From Clavelina lepadiformis (Eukaryota > Chordata > Ascidiacea > Aplousobranchia > Clavelinidae): a stretch of DNA of 64,000 bases. The position numbers were made by a program, and so were the translations under genes. Location of the stretch: positions 12,507,856 through 12,571,855 of the forward strand of contig NC_135246.1 of assembly GCF_947623445.1 (NCBI RefSeq), read 5' to 3'. How positions within the stretch are numbered: position 1 is the stretch's first letter; every line of letters starts with the position of its first letter. Under the pieces are notes generated by a model that saw only the letters and a list, made by a program, of their open reading frames with translations, was not told the origin of the DNA and searched no databases. This document shows positions 51,651 through 62,375 of this stretch, piece by piece.

Positions 51651-52638
51651 GTCAGCTTGGAGCTCCATTTGTAATAGCTTCATTAAAATTGTGACCAAAT
51701 GAGCAAGAGGAGACAGTTTATGAAAAAATATCAACTTATTATTTAATGCAAAGTAATTGAGTGAAATAATTGCTACATACACAACAAGGACTCAAGAAAG
51801 TCACTACGTATTAATCATTTTTTGGCATCTTGTTTGTTTTTCCGTTTATTTTTTAATCATCAATCTTACATGTTAATGTTTTTGCTTCTAAAATTTTATC
51901 GTGTTGTACCAACTGCACATTAGCAAACTTTGTTCCCCATCTGTGATTGGTGCAGCCTTTGTTAAAGTGACTTACGTTTTACGATTTGACTGTCATTTCT
52001 CCAAAAAATTTCTAAATTTTTGTTGTTCTGCGTTGTATCCTGTTCCTGGATTATCCTGTTTTGGACATACTTAATAGTTGGCAGTTTCTAACCTGCCAGA
52101 TAACATATAGCCAGAGTTTGCATTTATGATGATTTTTTTGAAAGAATGCATATGGTTACTTTGTTCAGTGCTCAGCGTCTGTTAATGTATGCAATTAGCG
52201 TATTTTCAAATGACAAATTTAGTTTATTGGCTTATGTGAATTGTAATTAGAAAGTTTTCCTACCACCGTTAACTTATTTGCTACCATTTTCTGCAATAAA
52301 TAGTTTGTTAGAAACAAGGCAAATCGTCAAAAACTATTTTCATTTTTTTGTTAGAGAAATGGTGCTCCAGAGCTTTTAAAAAGTAATTAAAAAACTTAGT
52401 GGAAAGTTAATGGCATTATTAAATGAATGTCTAGGACAAAATTCGTGTAGATTATTATAGAAATAAAAAGTTAGCGCCAAATTGTATTATTAAATTAAAA
52501 TTTTTATTAAGGAAACACTGCAAGTGGTTTCCATAACAACAGCTACGCGCGTAAAAAGGTAATAATCACAAATCACCATTCCTATATGCCTGTGAAACTG
52601 CCTTATGTTTGATATTACAACGTCAAAAATATCAAAAA
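51651..52638. other. Spacer between SLC25A40 and CFAP95
   Basis: The genes are head to tail, 988 bp apart. It holds the SLC25A40 3' UTR (AATAAA at 52295-52300, with an earlier ATTAAA near 51683) and the CFAP95 promoter. No splice acceptor is visible close to the CFAP95 start. Confidence 0.5.
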
Positions 52639-55526
52639 ATGGATTATCTCGTCATACCAGATTACGTGGAACGAAAAGGATCCCTTTATTTACGATCGGA
52701 TCATATAAATTACAGTCGACCGACGTTAAATTCTAATTGGTAAGATCTTAATTTTGTATTTCTTTTACAAACCGACTAGGCCATTAGGCCTTTTTTATCG
52801 ATAGGCGAGTATGTTTGGAGAATGGTATGTAAGAAGTTGATTTTAGGGGTCTAGTATACAAGTGCAGAACCAGATGACGTCACAATTTGAGGAGCTGGAA
52901 TCTAGTATACAAAGGCATCCTGTGGTTGTGCACTTGCATACTAGGCCTAGACCCCATTTTAGCTATTTAAGGTTTATTTGGAGTTTTTGGAGATTTAGAT
53001 TAAAAATACGATTTAAGTTTAGATTACTAGACATAATTTAGTTTTGTATGTGTATATGTTCAGATGTTATAACATTTTAAGTTAGTGATATAGGTTAACA
53101 AGAACCTAATAACTATAAAAAATAAGCTTCTGACGCACGATTTTGTTCCGGTGGAATAGTGACAGGTGCCAGCCTTTGCTTTATTACGGTTATTGGTATT
53201 CCATGGTGGAAAGTGTGGCAGATGCACGCAAGAGATTCATCAACGTGCATGCCAAACTTATTTATCTTCACACCGATTTATAACAAATAAACAATGAAAA
53301 GCTGGTTGTTTGAATGCCATTTTATAATAAATAAACAAAGAATTGAGGCTTCTGCGCATGACAACAAAATTCGCATCTTTGCATGGGCGATTTCTTGTTA
53401 AAAATGGTCGTATTTTCCAGTTGGACATTTAGGTCAGAACAAATACAATAAGTGCAAAATTACGTACTTAAAGTATGCCACTGTAGCTCATGGAAAACAA
53501 TAGTGAGTGCACCTATGTCAAACTCTGCAGTCTGGGTCTAAAGGCCACATTTAAGTATAACCATACTTAACTGCAGAAATGAATGTATGTGTATATGAAT
53601 GAACTGCATTATGTCATCAACAACTGGTGGTCAAAATGTAATATATTCTGAGCACATGATTCATGTTTTTTATCACACAGAATAGTGGCTTTGCAGTTTC
53701 TTTTAATTTGTAGATAAACTTAAGCATACTGTAAATTGGCAGGAAATATCCACAATACAACACTTTACTGTATATATAGGTACTTCTAGCCTGAAACAGA
53801 CATTGCATATTATCTCATAATATATTTCTTTATCAACACCCTAGCAGGTAGGTTCATGTAAAAACCCAAGCTCAGCAAAATATTGTTGCATGACCGGGGG
53901 CATGTTGTGTTGCCAAAATTGAAATACTAAATATATATGTTGCACAATTTATCTTTCAAAGAAGTTTTGTTTAATTGCAGGCATCAGGCTCGAGAAGCTG
54001 AACCCAAGAATTATGACATTAATGATTTCCCTGTTCCCCCAGGGCGTAATTTGCTTACAGCAACATATGAACGAATTGGAGGGGTTACTGATGGTGTAAG
54101 TTAAATTGATTATATCCTACGATTTTACCACAAAATGTACATATATGACTTGGTTTAGTGTTAGTTTGGCACCTAACAAATAATACTTGTACATACATTT
54201 TAAGTATCTTTGTTCTTAAGTAATTAATAAACTAAAGGCACCTAGCGGAAAGTGTGATTCTGGAAGCAATTAGCCTTCTCTCGCACTGCCCATGTTTTGT
54301 ACATGGTACCACTTCATATTATCTTTGTGTTAAAATGTAGTCACTGCCAGAAACAACAACAAAAACTGCTTTTGAACAAATTAACTTAAAAGGTGACTTC
54401 ACTGAGCAAGTAACTAAGAAGAGCATGATTAACGTAGGTTCATTTGCCCATGCGGATAAGAGCATTTCAAGGTTTGTCAGTTTGGTACAGTTATAAATTG
54501 CTTCATTAACCTTAACTTTACACCTATTTCTGTGATATAACAAGGATTCTGTTTATGTCAATGTTAGTAAATATATCACCACAAAAAATTTCACTTCCAA
54601 ATCGATTTTCTGTGATCTAGAATAGTTTTTATGTTGTTTAAGTGATTAATTTTCCATTCTTAATATTATTTCCATCCGAAACATGATTACTCAAATCTTC
54701 ATATTATCCTATTGTTCTTAATTATATGATGTTGGTAGCATTGTTAATGCATAAATAAGTCGATTATGCTGTTTCACCAGGACCATTCCATCTGCCCCAG
54801 CAAGAGGATTTGGTGCAGTTTTACCACGGCATCATCCAGATCATGATAAATTGTAAGTTTTCATATACTTTGTGACTGTAGGCAAGACTGACTCTTAAAA
54901 TGCATTTTTTGTAGGCACCTCGAAACCACTCAACGGGCAGATTTCACAGCCCCTTATCCTTTCACACCGGCTCCTGTAAGTTGTTGATATATTTTGTAAT
55001 TTCTGTTGATAAATGTGTTTGTGCATCTTACCAGTATATTATGTTTGGTATATTAGGCTGCAATAATGCTTCTAAGGTGTTCATAATTAGGATTTATCAT
55101 CAACTTGATAGTGATAATTTTAAAATATGGAGAAGTGTATTATAATAAGCAAATTTTAATGGATAATATTTTTTCACCTATCATGGTACAGGCAAGTATT
55201 TAGGCAGCTGAACTTTAAAATATAACACTTTTTCACACAGAGGGTTAACTTCGATATTTCATGCTGAAGTGGCAGTTTTTCAGCATGGTGAAATTGAATT
55301 AAAAAATGAATTAAATTCATTACAGGAAAAGCTTCTGGAATTTCAGGACAACTCTGCTGCTTATAGAAAATGTCACTCACAGTTTACTGACACAGTAGAT
55401 TATCGCAGATGGGGGAAGAACACTTGGCGGGATGAATCTGGGATCTATGCGAATATGTCTGATAAGAGAAGGGTCTTCCAAAGAAATAATCCCATCCCTG
55501 AAAGACTAACGGAAGGGCTGAAATAA
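52639..55526 (+). CDS. CFAP95: Cilia- and flagella-associated protein 95 (C9orf135 homologue)
   Basis: Axonemal (ciliary doublet) protein of unknown biochemical activity in its family. Six exons: 52639-52739, 53981-54095, 54341-54471, 54781-54852, 54915-54975, 55284-55526. Phases agree; 723 nt, 240 aa against about 229 in human. Diagnostic stretches are YVERKGSLYLRSDHINYSRP, WHQAREAEPKNYDI, a central ARGFGAVLPRHHPDHDK, TAPYPFTPAP, and the end KCHSQFTDTVDYRRWG then NTWRDESGIYAN, all in the human order. The last exon starts after TTTTTCAG at 55283; the alternative acceptor at 55240 runs into a stop. An AATAAA overlaps the stop codon. Intron 1 contains a MITE copy. Confidence 0.88.
52846..52955. 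repeat. Best-preserved copy of the GGTCTAGT dispersed MITE family
   Basis: The ends GGGGTCTAG and CTAGACCCC are perfect inverted copies, extended inward by TATACAAGTGCAGAACCA against TATGCAAGTGCACAACCA. The core has TGACGTCA at 52875-52882. It lies in CFAP95 intron 1, about 110 bp long, with no coding capacity. Confidence 0.75.
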
Positions 55527-55947
55527 ATTTCAACATTGAACAGCCTTCATTTTGCACTTACTACAAATATTTCTTGTATTTTATCTGGCTAGTAAACTTG
55601 AAAAGCTGGCCACTTATATTGAATCCATGGATTACATTCTATGTTATTAAAACAGAATTTGAAGAAAATAATCCTTACTTCTGGTTTCTGGTGCGTTGCG
55701 CCTTAATTTTTGTAAATTTTTTTATTGGACATAAAGATGAAGCAAGCAACAATTCATTGCAGTGTAATCAAATTTAGAAAACAACTCAGATGTTTGTTTA
55801 GCATTTCTATTCATGCATCCTATGTCGTGGATTGGCTTGTATTAAAAGAGTCTTATTCACAAAGCATGATAATTATACCAAGAAAATGTTATTATGAACA
55901 AAAACTAGTTAATGAGCAAAAAAAATTTAAACCAAAATGTACAGGCA
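55527..55947. other. Convergent 3' gap between CFAP95 and GRHPR
   Basis: Stop codons are 421 bp apart. A minus-strand AATAAA (TTTATT at 55721-55726) lies 222 bp past the GRHPR stop. An open frame at 55725-55994 on the plus strand has no family match and crosses GRHPR exon 8, so it is treated as chance. Confidence 0.5.
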
Positions 55948-57853
55948 TCATAACATGTATGGTGCTTCCATTTCCATATCATTTAACCCATTAATTAAAT
56001 TATTTGCGGCAAGAACGGCCATGTTTGTCCGAGTGGTTTCCGTAGCACTTCCAATGTGAGGTGTAACAACTGTAATAGTGAACACAACTTAAAAAGAATG
56101 TGGAAGATTATTTTATATGGAACATTTTTAACCTAAATTTTTCAGTGCATTAAAAGCAAAATTGTGGAACCATACCACAGTTATCTAGCTTCAATAAAGG
56201 GCTGTCTACTGGAAGTGGCTCAGGTGTTGTTACATCAATTCCAGCAGCTCGTATTTCTTTCTTCTGTAAAGCTTCAATTAAATCATCTTGTTGCACAACC
56301 CCACCTCTATTAAAACAAAATTCTGTTGGGTTATTTGGTTAGCAACCAATAATACCCTAAACATTCAACTTCAAACCTGGCAATATTAATAAATATTGAT
56401 GTTGATTTCATTTTCTGGAATGCTACTTTGTTAAATATATGAGTTGTAGCTGGTGTAAGTGCACAGCAGGAAATAAGGAAATCACTTTTTTGTAAAAGTT
56501 CTTCAAATCCAACTGAAAGAAACATGCATCGATTTAATTACTGCTTAAATTTACTTAAAATAACTGATTTAATTAAATGGGGGTAAAAGGTTAATTTATA
56601 TAAATTATAACAATAATATCTTACCCCCACGAGCTTGGATTATATCTTCAAATTCCTTAGTCTTTTTGTTTGAAGTTTTAAAAATAAAGCTTTTTACTCC
56701 AAATGGTCTCAAGCGCTCTATCACCGTTTGGCCAATCCTACCTAATCCAAAGAAACCAACAGTGCTGTCTTCTAAGGTTGGGCCACACATCCATAAACCT
56801 TTCCATGTTCCCCAAGTGCCTCTGAATAATGAAAAGGCTAGTTTCGGTTTTTAAAAAACAAGTCAACATTTTTTGAAGTTGGTTTATTGAATTAGTGGTC
56901 AACTTAAAACTTTACAACATGGGCTGATGTTAGACTAATGACAACTTACTCTTTAACTGCTTGCACTCCTTCCACTATTCGACGAGAAGTTGCTAACAAT
57001 AAGCCGACAGTAAGCTCAGCCTACATTATGTATTTTGTAAATATGTAATCATAATCACGCAATTTTTATTTACAAACATGTATACTTTTGTGCGTATAAA
57101 AAACAGGAAGAGTCTCATTCAAGCAACAAAACATGCAATGGCCAGACACTGGTCAAGAAATTTAGAAGATTGAAATACCGTTGCTGAAGTTAGAATATTT
57201 GGTGTATATCCCACTTTAATTGCACGTTCTTTACAAGCCGCAAGATCAATATGATCAACTCCAACTGACATAGTACTTACAACTTGCAACTGCTTGCCTG
57301 AATTATAAAAATTCAAATTTTACTTTTGTCAAGCATTTTAACTACACTGATCCAAGTAGTGCTAAAAATGACTGCCTGTGGTTTATACACACTGAGCACA
57401 TGCCAATGACAAACAAACTTGCAACAAGTAAAAAGTATTTGAGACATTTGAATAGTAAAGTTACCAAACAAGAAAACCTGCAATATCAAGTAAATTTGCA
57501 TCAATTTTATCAGTAAGCAAACAAAAAATTCCATCTTTTCCTTTAACTCCTTCAACCAATTGCTTAGAAGGCATAACATCATCATTATCCCATTGTTCAA
57601 CATGACACCTGGAAAACATTTTTGACAAACAGTTTCATTTCTTGTTTTGTGGGAGATATAATTAAGTATTATTATCTTTTACCTTTATTCTAATCAGTTA
57701 CCCTAATTTTAACCATGTTTACTAATTTTATTTAGTATATAAATACATTACATATAATGACTTGCTAAGCATGTTTACAAACCTTTCTTTTAAAATGTTT
57801 AAAGCAGCATTTGGTATTCTTCTTGTAACTAATATATGAAATTTTTCTGCCAT
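55948..57853 (-). CDS. GRHPR: Glyoxylate/hydroxypyruvate reductase, with a one-base frameshift
   Basis: D-2-hydroxyacid dehydrogenase reducing glyoxylate and hydroxypyruvate with NAD(P)H. Eight minus-strand exons: 57783-57853, 57478-57608, 57179-57297, 56950-57020, 56625-56821, 56377-56512, 56176-56307, 55948-56069. The model gives about 325 aa (human 328). Seen in order: [70 protein letters not shown]; the Rossmann [42 protein letters not shown] with the substrate-binding Arg-Gly; [15 protein letters not shown]; and [15 protein letters not shown] with the catalytic histidine. Exon 7 is 132 nt, but the phases on both sides require 131. The extra base is in an AAAA run at 56280-56283 (plus strand), right after QQDD, and makes a stop within two codons. 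A sequencing or assembly indel is likelier than a pseudogene because everything else is intact. Confidence 0.88.
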
Positions 57854-58983
57854 TCTGCTGGTAAAAATTTTAGCAATGCCGCAGAATTCACTCAGAGCTA
57901 TTTAAAAACAACCTAAATAATACCTTAAACAGTTGCTCAATATTTTGTACCTTTGTCAATGCAGTTAGCAATTCAAGTAAATAACCACAAAACAAACATA
58001 ACGTATAGTCGGTGACTGCAACATTCCCATCCTAAGTAGTTGTGTCCTAAGCAATTCTGCCCACATGCTATAACACTCAAAGGAATAAAATCAAGGTTGC
58101 ACATACAATGATGTAACTTTTTAAAGCTTATTTTGTGAAACCTATGTACACATATCAACGCTAAGATACACTGTATTAGTTACAAGGGAGTTTATGGTTG
58201 TTTTATGCAATCAATATGGGCTTTATTTATGCCAGGTCAAAAAGCTGCATTCGAGCACAATTTTTCAATGTGACGCACATGGGCGCAACAGCGTGTGCCG
58301 TGTGAGAGCAATTAGACAAAGTCAGAAAAAGCATTGGCAGTCTAGTACAAGTCTATGACTTTCTTGCCCTAAAAAGTAGCATAGACATGTTCTATATGAC
58401 GTCTAAATACATGGCAGCGAAGCAGGCAATGTGAAATGTGTAAGAGTTTCCATGGTATCTTCAGTGCTTGTAATAAAAGTAATTCAGTTTTTATTTACTG
58501 CAAGTCTATTTTTTAAACTTTGCTTAAAAATTTTGGCAAAATTACATGTCTAAAGCGCCGCAAATACCACGCAAACTTTTACGCATTTCACGTCACATGC
58601 TACAATGACCACGTAATGTGACCTCATGCTGAACTAAACCAATACATAGGATTCAAAGCACTGTAAAATAAAAACTAGAAACCTTTCTTCGACAATTTTT
58701 CTTTATATACTGTGTAAAAAAATTCATATACTACCAACCTGAGCTAAACCTTTGCAAGCCGATGGCCAGAACCCAGATTGAAAATTTCGCTGCTTTTAGG
58801 TGAGAATTTTGAGAAATCTCCCGCGCAACAGGATGAAAGATAAGCAATTATATGCGTGACTGGTTTTAATCTTCCGCGCACTTAGTAAATTTTCAAATCT
58901 TTGAACGTTTTCAATTTAAAAAAGCATCAAAGTCAAAGACAATTTCTTTAGTTAAGTACTGGCGATCACAAAAATCTTGCCAC

Positions 58984-59005
58984 CCAATATAAGATGGCGG
59001 CCGTA
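58984..59005 (+). promoter_or_regulatory. CCAAT plus YY1-like motif, possible promoter
   Basis: CCAAT at 58984-58988 is followed by AAGATGGCGGC at 58991-59001, a perfect YY1 core often found at transcription starts. It is immediately followed by GTAAGT, so a tiny first exon ATGGCGGCC could also be spliced from here. The target gene is unknown; GRHPR lies 1.1 kb away on the other strand. Confidence 0.3.
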
Positions 59006-59632
59006 AGTTGACAAGGGTCGATTCATATACCAACCAGAAGGCAACCATCATCTCACTGCACATGACCAATATTGACCATCAGCATCATTTCATTTCAGCA
59101 GTTTGTGGAAAGGGAGTTGCAAAAAAGGGAAATAACCTTACATGCTACCACGAAAACCAATTTTTGACAAACCAACTTCGTAGTTTAAAATTATATTGAA
59201 GAGTACTGATATATACCTAGTAATTTGGAAACAAATGTTGAACCGTGAACAATACGCTATGTACGGAATATCACAACTGTGGTTGCACAGCAGACGGCTG
59301 CATTTGCTTGCACGTGTCGACAATCTATGCTATTTCTGAAATTCTACAACCAGAGCTGCTTTTCGCATCATTGATTATAGAATATTAGGCTAAAGAAAAA
59401 ACGAATAGCGTGGTGACTTCTGTTAAGATAATGCGCCCAAAATTTTAAACAAAAAGTTAGGAAGTTGATTGAATGTAACCGAAACATTTCTTTTCTTCAT
59501 AAAATAAAACGAATATTAAGCTATTTTGCAAAAAACAACTTGTTTTCATGTTTTTCGCCTTTATACGCTGTTCCTGTACTGAATGTTGGTTCATGCCTGC
59601 TTTGAATAAATTTCTTTTACATAGTTTATCAC

Positions 59633-60301
59633 TAGGGCAACCAGTTTTTTGACCTAAAAATTTTAAAGTTTGACCTTAAAATTTGCAAATTTTGACCTCA
59701 TTTTGACCTAAAAAGTCTACATTTTGACCTTATTTTGACCTAAAAAGTTTACATTTTGACCTTATTTTGACCTAAAAAGTTTAAATTTTGACCTCATTTT
59801 GAAAAACGCTATACTGATAGTCTCTACACTGTCTACAGCAACTTTCTAATCTAAAGCTGCATTTAAAAATGACAAAATGCTTTTCTAGTGTTGACTTTTT
59901 TTTCGTTTCTGCGTATTAAGATTGACAACTTGCAGTTTCAAATGCAATGACGTCACATCGTGACGTCACCAAACGCGCTGAAAAGCCTTCCCTCTCTTTG
60001 TGGCTTGGGTTCTAAGTAAAATTTGCGGGACTGGAATTGTTTGCGGTACAAGAAAAGAGAAAAACGGAAGAATAATATTACAAAATGGTTACAAAATTAC
60101 AAGTTTAATAGATTTTGACCTAAAAAAAAGACCTAACGAAACAATTTGACCGTATTTTGACCTAACGTAACATTTTGACTTTATCTGACCTAATAACTTC
60201 TATACCACACGTCGTACAAAGCTGAAATTTGTTTTGTGCTTGTTTCATAGCATTCTGAGCAGGTAAAAAAAAATTGACCATATTGACTTTTGGTTGCCCT
60301 A
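59633..60301. mobile_element. hAT-type non-autonomous element with 8-bp target duplication and internal tandem repeat
   Basis: The 669-bp element runs from TAGGGCAACC to GGTTGCCCTA and is flanked by exact TTTATCAC copies at 59625-59632 and 60302-60309. It has no transposase. Inside, the word TTTTGACC is repeated many times on both sides, including a 32-base tandem unit at about 59720-59785. Two perfect TGACGTCA palindromes lie at 59948-59955 and 59961-59968. Confidence 0.85.
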
Positions 60302-62375
60302 TTTATCACATTTTGCTTGCTGATAATTGTTACTATGCAAAAAACTTCAAAACATATTTGACACATGACACTTGTATTTCAAAAATATTTTGGACCAAAT
60401 AAATGAACAAAGTACAACTTATTTGCATTGTGCCTCATCTGACGCTAACGCGATTAATTGGTCGGCATGTAGTTTTAAACTCGCAATCTTACTTACGTTA
60501 AACGGGTCTATTGTTGTGATAGCAATTAACTAAGTTGCAGTAAAAAGGCTATTAGATAGGCCCAGTCTTTATGATTTAAGCACATCACAATAAGCCATTA
60601 CAAATACGACCTTACAGTACCGTATGCAAGATACAATTGTGTATGCCTATTATAAGGAGCGTTTTGGTTATTAAAGTTGCAGAACAATATTATTGTTGTT
60701 TGTCGAAGCAACTATATGGCTTTGCCACTACTCCATACAAAGACGTTGAGCAATTTTATTTTGGCACATTTAACAGTTAGCCTGCGGAAGCTTAACTTAT
60801 CTTATTTGAACTTAATTTATGAGTGTCTTAATTCACCAGTTGAATTATCTGACTTTATTGTTGCGTGCGGTTAGAATACTCTAACCGGGGCCAGGCCGCT
60901 ACAAGCCTTCTGTTATTTATAAATTTGATTTCTTGCATGATTTTAATCCCTTTTAAGATAAATACGTTAAAAACAGAACATGGGAAGGGTAATGATGATA
61001 AACCATGCGTGCAAATATAAAAAGCTGACAAACATTTTAAATTATTAAACGTGCGCTCATAAACCAAAATTATTTTGCCTGAATAGGGTAAGAGTGTATA
61101 ATAAAGTTGGAAGTACTGAGCTTGTTAGCGTAAGACTTTCAGAACTGTAACATCCGAGCAATTGTTTCAAATAAAAATTTGGTGAAAATATCGCCTATTA
61201 AAACAGCTTCATTTGATATCATTACTAATTTGACTGCGCTTGGATTGAACTGAAAATTTTTTATAGCACCGATAATAATAAGCTAGAAGCTTGTCGAGCT
61301 AGATCTTTGCCACTACTGGCAATTTTGGAGGCATTATGAAAAAGTGTCAGAGGATGCAGACCATGTAGGTACTGGGAGGCATATCTCTTTTTGCTAATTG
61401 CATTTATCTATCCTTAAACAGCGACAGATCAATAAAGCGTGAAGATAGCCAGTATATTGACGTGCAGAACCAGAATAAGACATTTTATGCTAGGTTTCAC
61501 CGGTGAAATGCTGGTGATGTAGCTTAATCGAGGAGACTTGCCAATTACCATGTAATAAAACCAGGGAGCTACTTGTAAAAAACAAGTCAAAGTGGTACGA
61601 ATGTTCCTATAGCAGTATAATAAGGACTTATTTAGTCACTTGGTTACGGCACGGTATTTGCTGGTTGGCATAAAACAAACTACTTCATTTTGAGACATTG
61701 CATTGCATGAAACTGGTCAAAAATTTTTTTGTTATTTAGATAAACAAAGCACTTTTGTAAGTTTAGTTTGACTTGGAAAGTGTTACTATAAATCCCCATA
61801 AATCCAGAATAAAAAAAGTCTGTATAAATATGCTTATGTGTTGTAACAGAAATACTGTATAAGTGGAGAAAGGCTGTAGGATCAAGGTTAGATTCGTTAG
61901 AAGTTGAATTAGGGTTAAGTTTAGATAAGTTGATAGCACATAAGTAAGTTGCAGGGGTGACACAAGCATCGGGTTAAGGTGACATTGAACGTACATGAGA
62001 AGAATTGCATTTTGTATAGTGTTCTCTCAAATCATATTAATTCTTGTTTATGATGACTTCCAGAGTAGAATTTGCTTACGGCTTTTACAAAGTTAATATT
62101 GGGCTGTACACATATAGCTATCGACTGTACATTATAAGTATGTTTTTTGAATTTCAAAAGGAATAATTCCCGGCCGTTTACAAATCTCTTTTTCAAAGCG
62201 GCACGATTTTCGGAATATATCGAGTTTTGTTACATTTACCCAGAAAGCTATTACATCGAAAGACTTCATTATTTTTAGCAACAATTTTTAACGAACTGTT
62301 TATGATTAATTGCTAATTACGTCGTTTGCAGAAATACGTCTGATTGATTTGACTGCCTGTAAAGTCTAAGCGGAA

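Larger units (their letters stand above)
57854..62375. other. Intergenic region between GRHPR and the GPCR gene
   Basis: Divergent gene arrangement. It contains a hAT-type element (59633-60301) and a YY1-like site near 58991, and otherwise AT-rich DNA. A possible 3' splice acceptor on the minus strand (AAATAG, ending at 57898) lies 44 bases before the GRHPR ATG and may be a spliced-leader or UTR acceptor. Open frames at 59008-59199, 60677-60874 and 61763-61996 show no family resemblance. Confidence 0.5.

Noticed and set aside
55725..55994. 89-codon plus-strand open frame
   Set aside because: It lies in the CFAP95/GRHPR gap and runs antisense into the well-supported last GRHPR exon.
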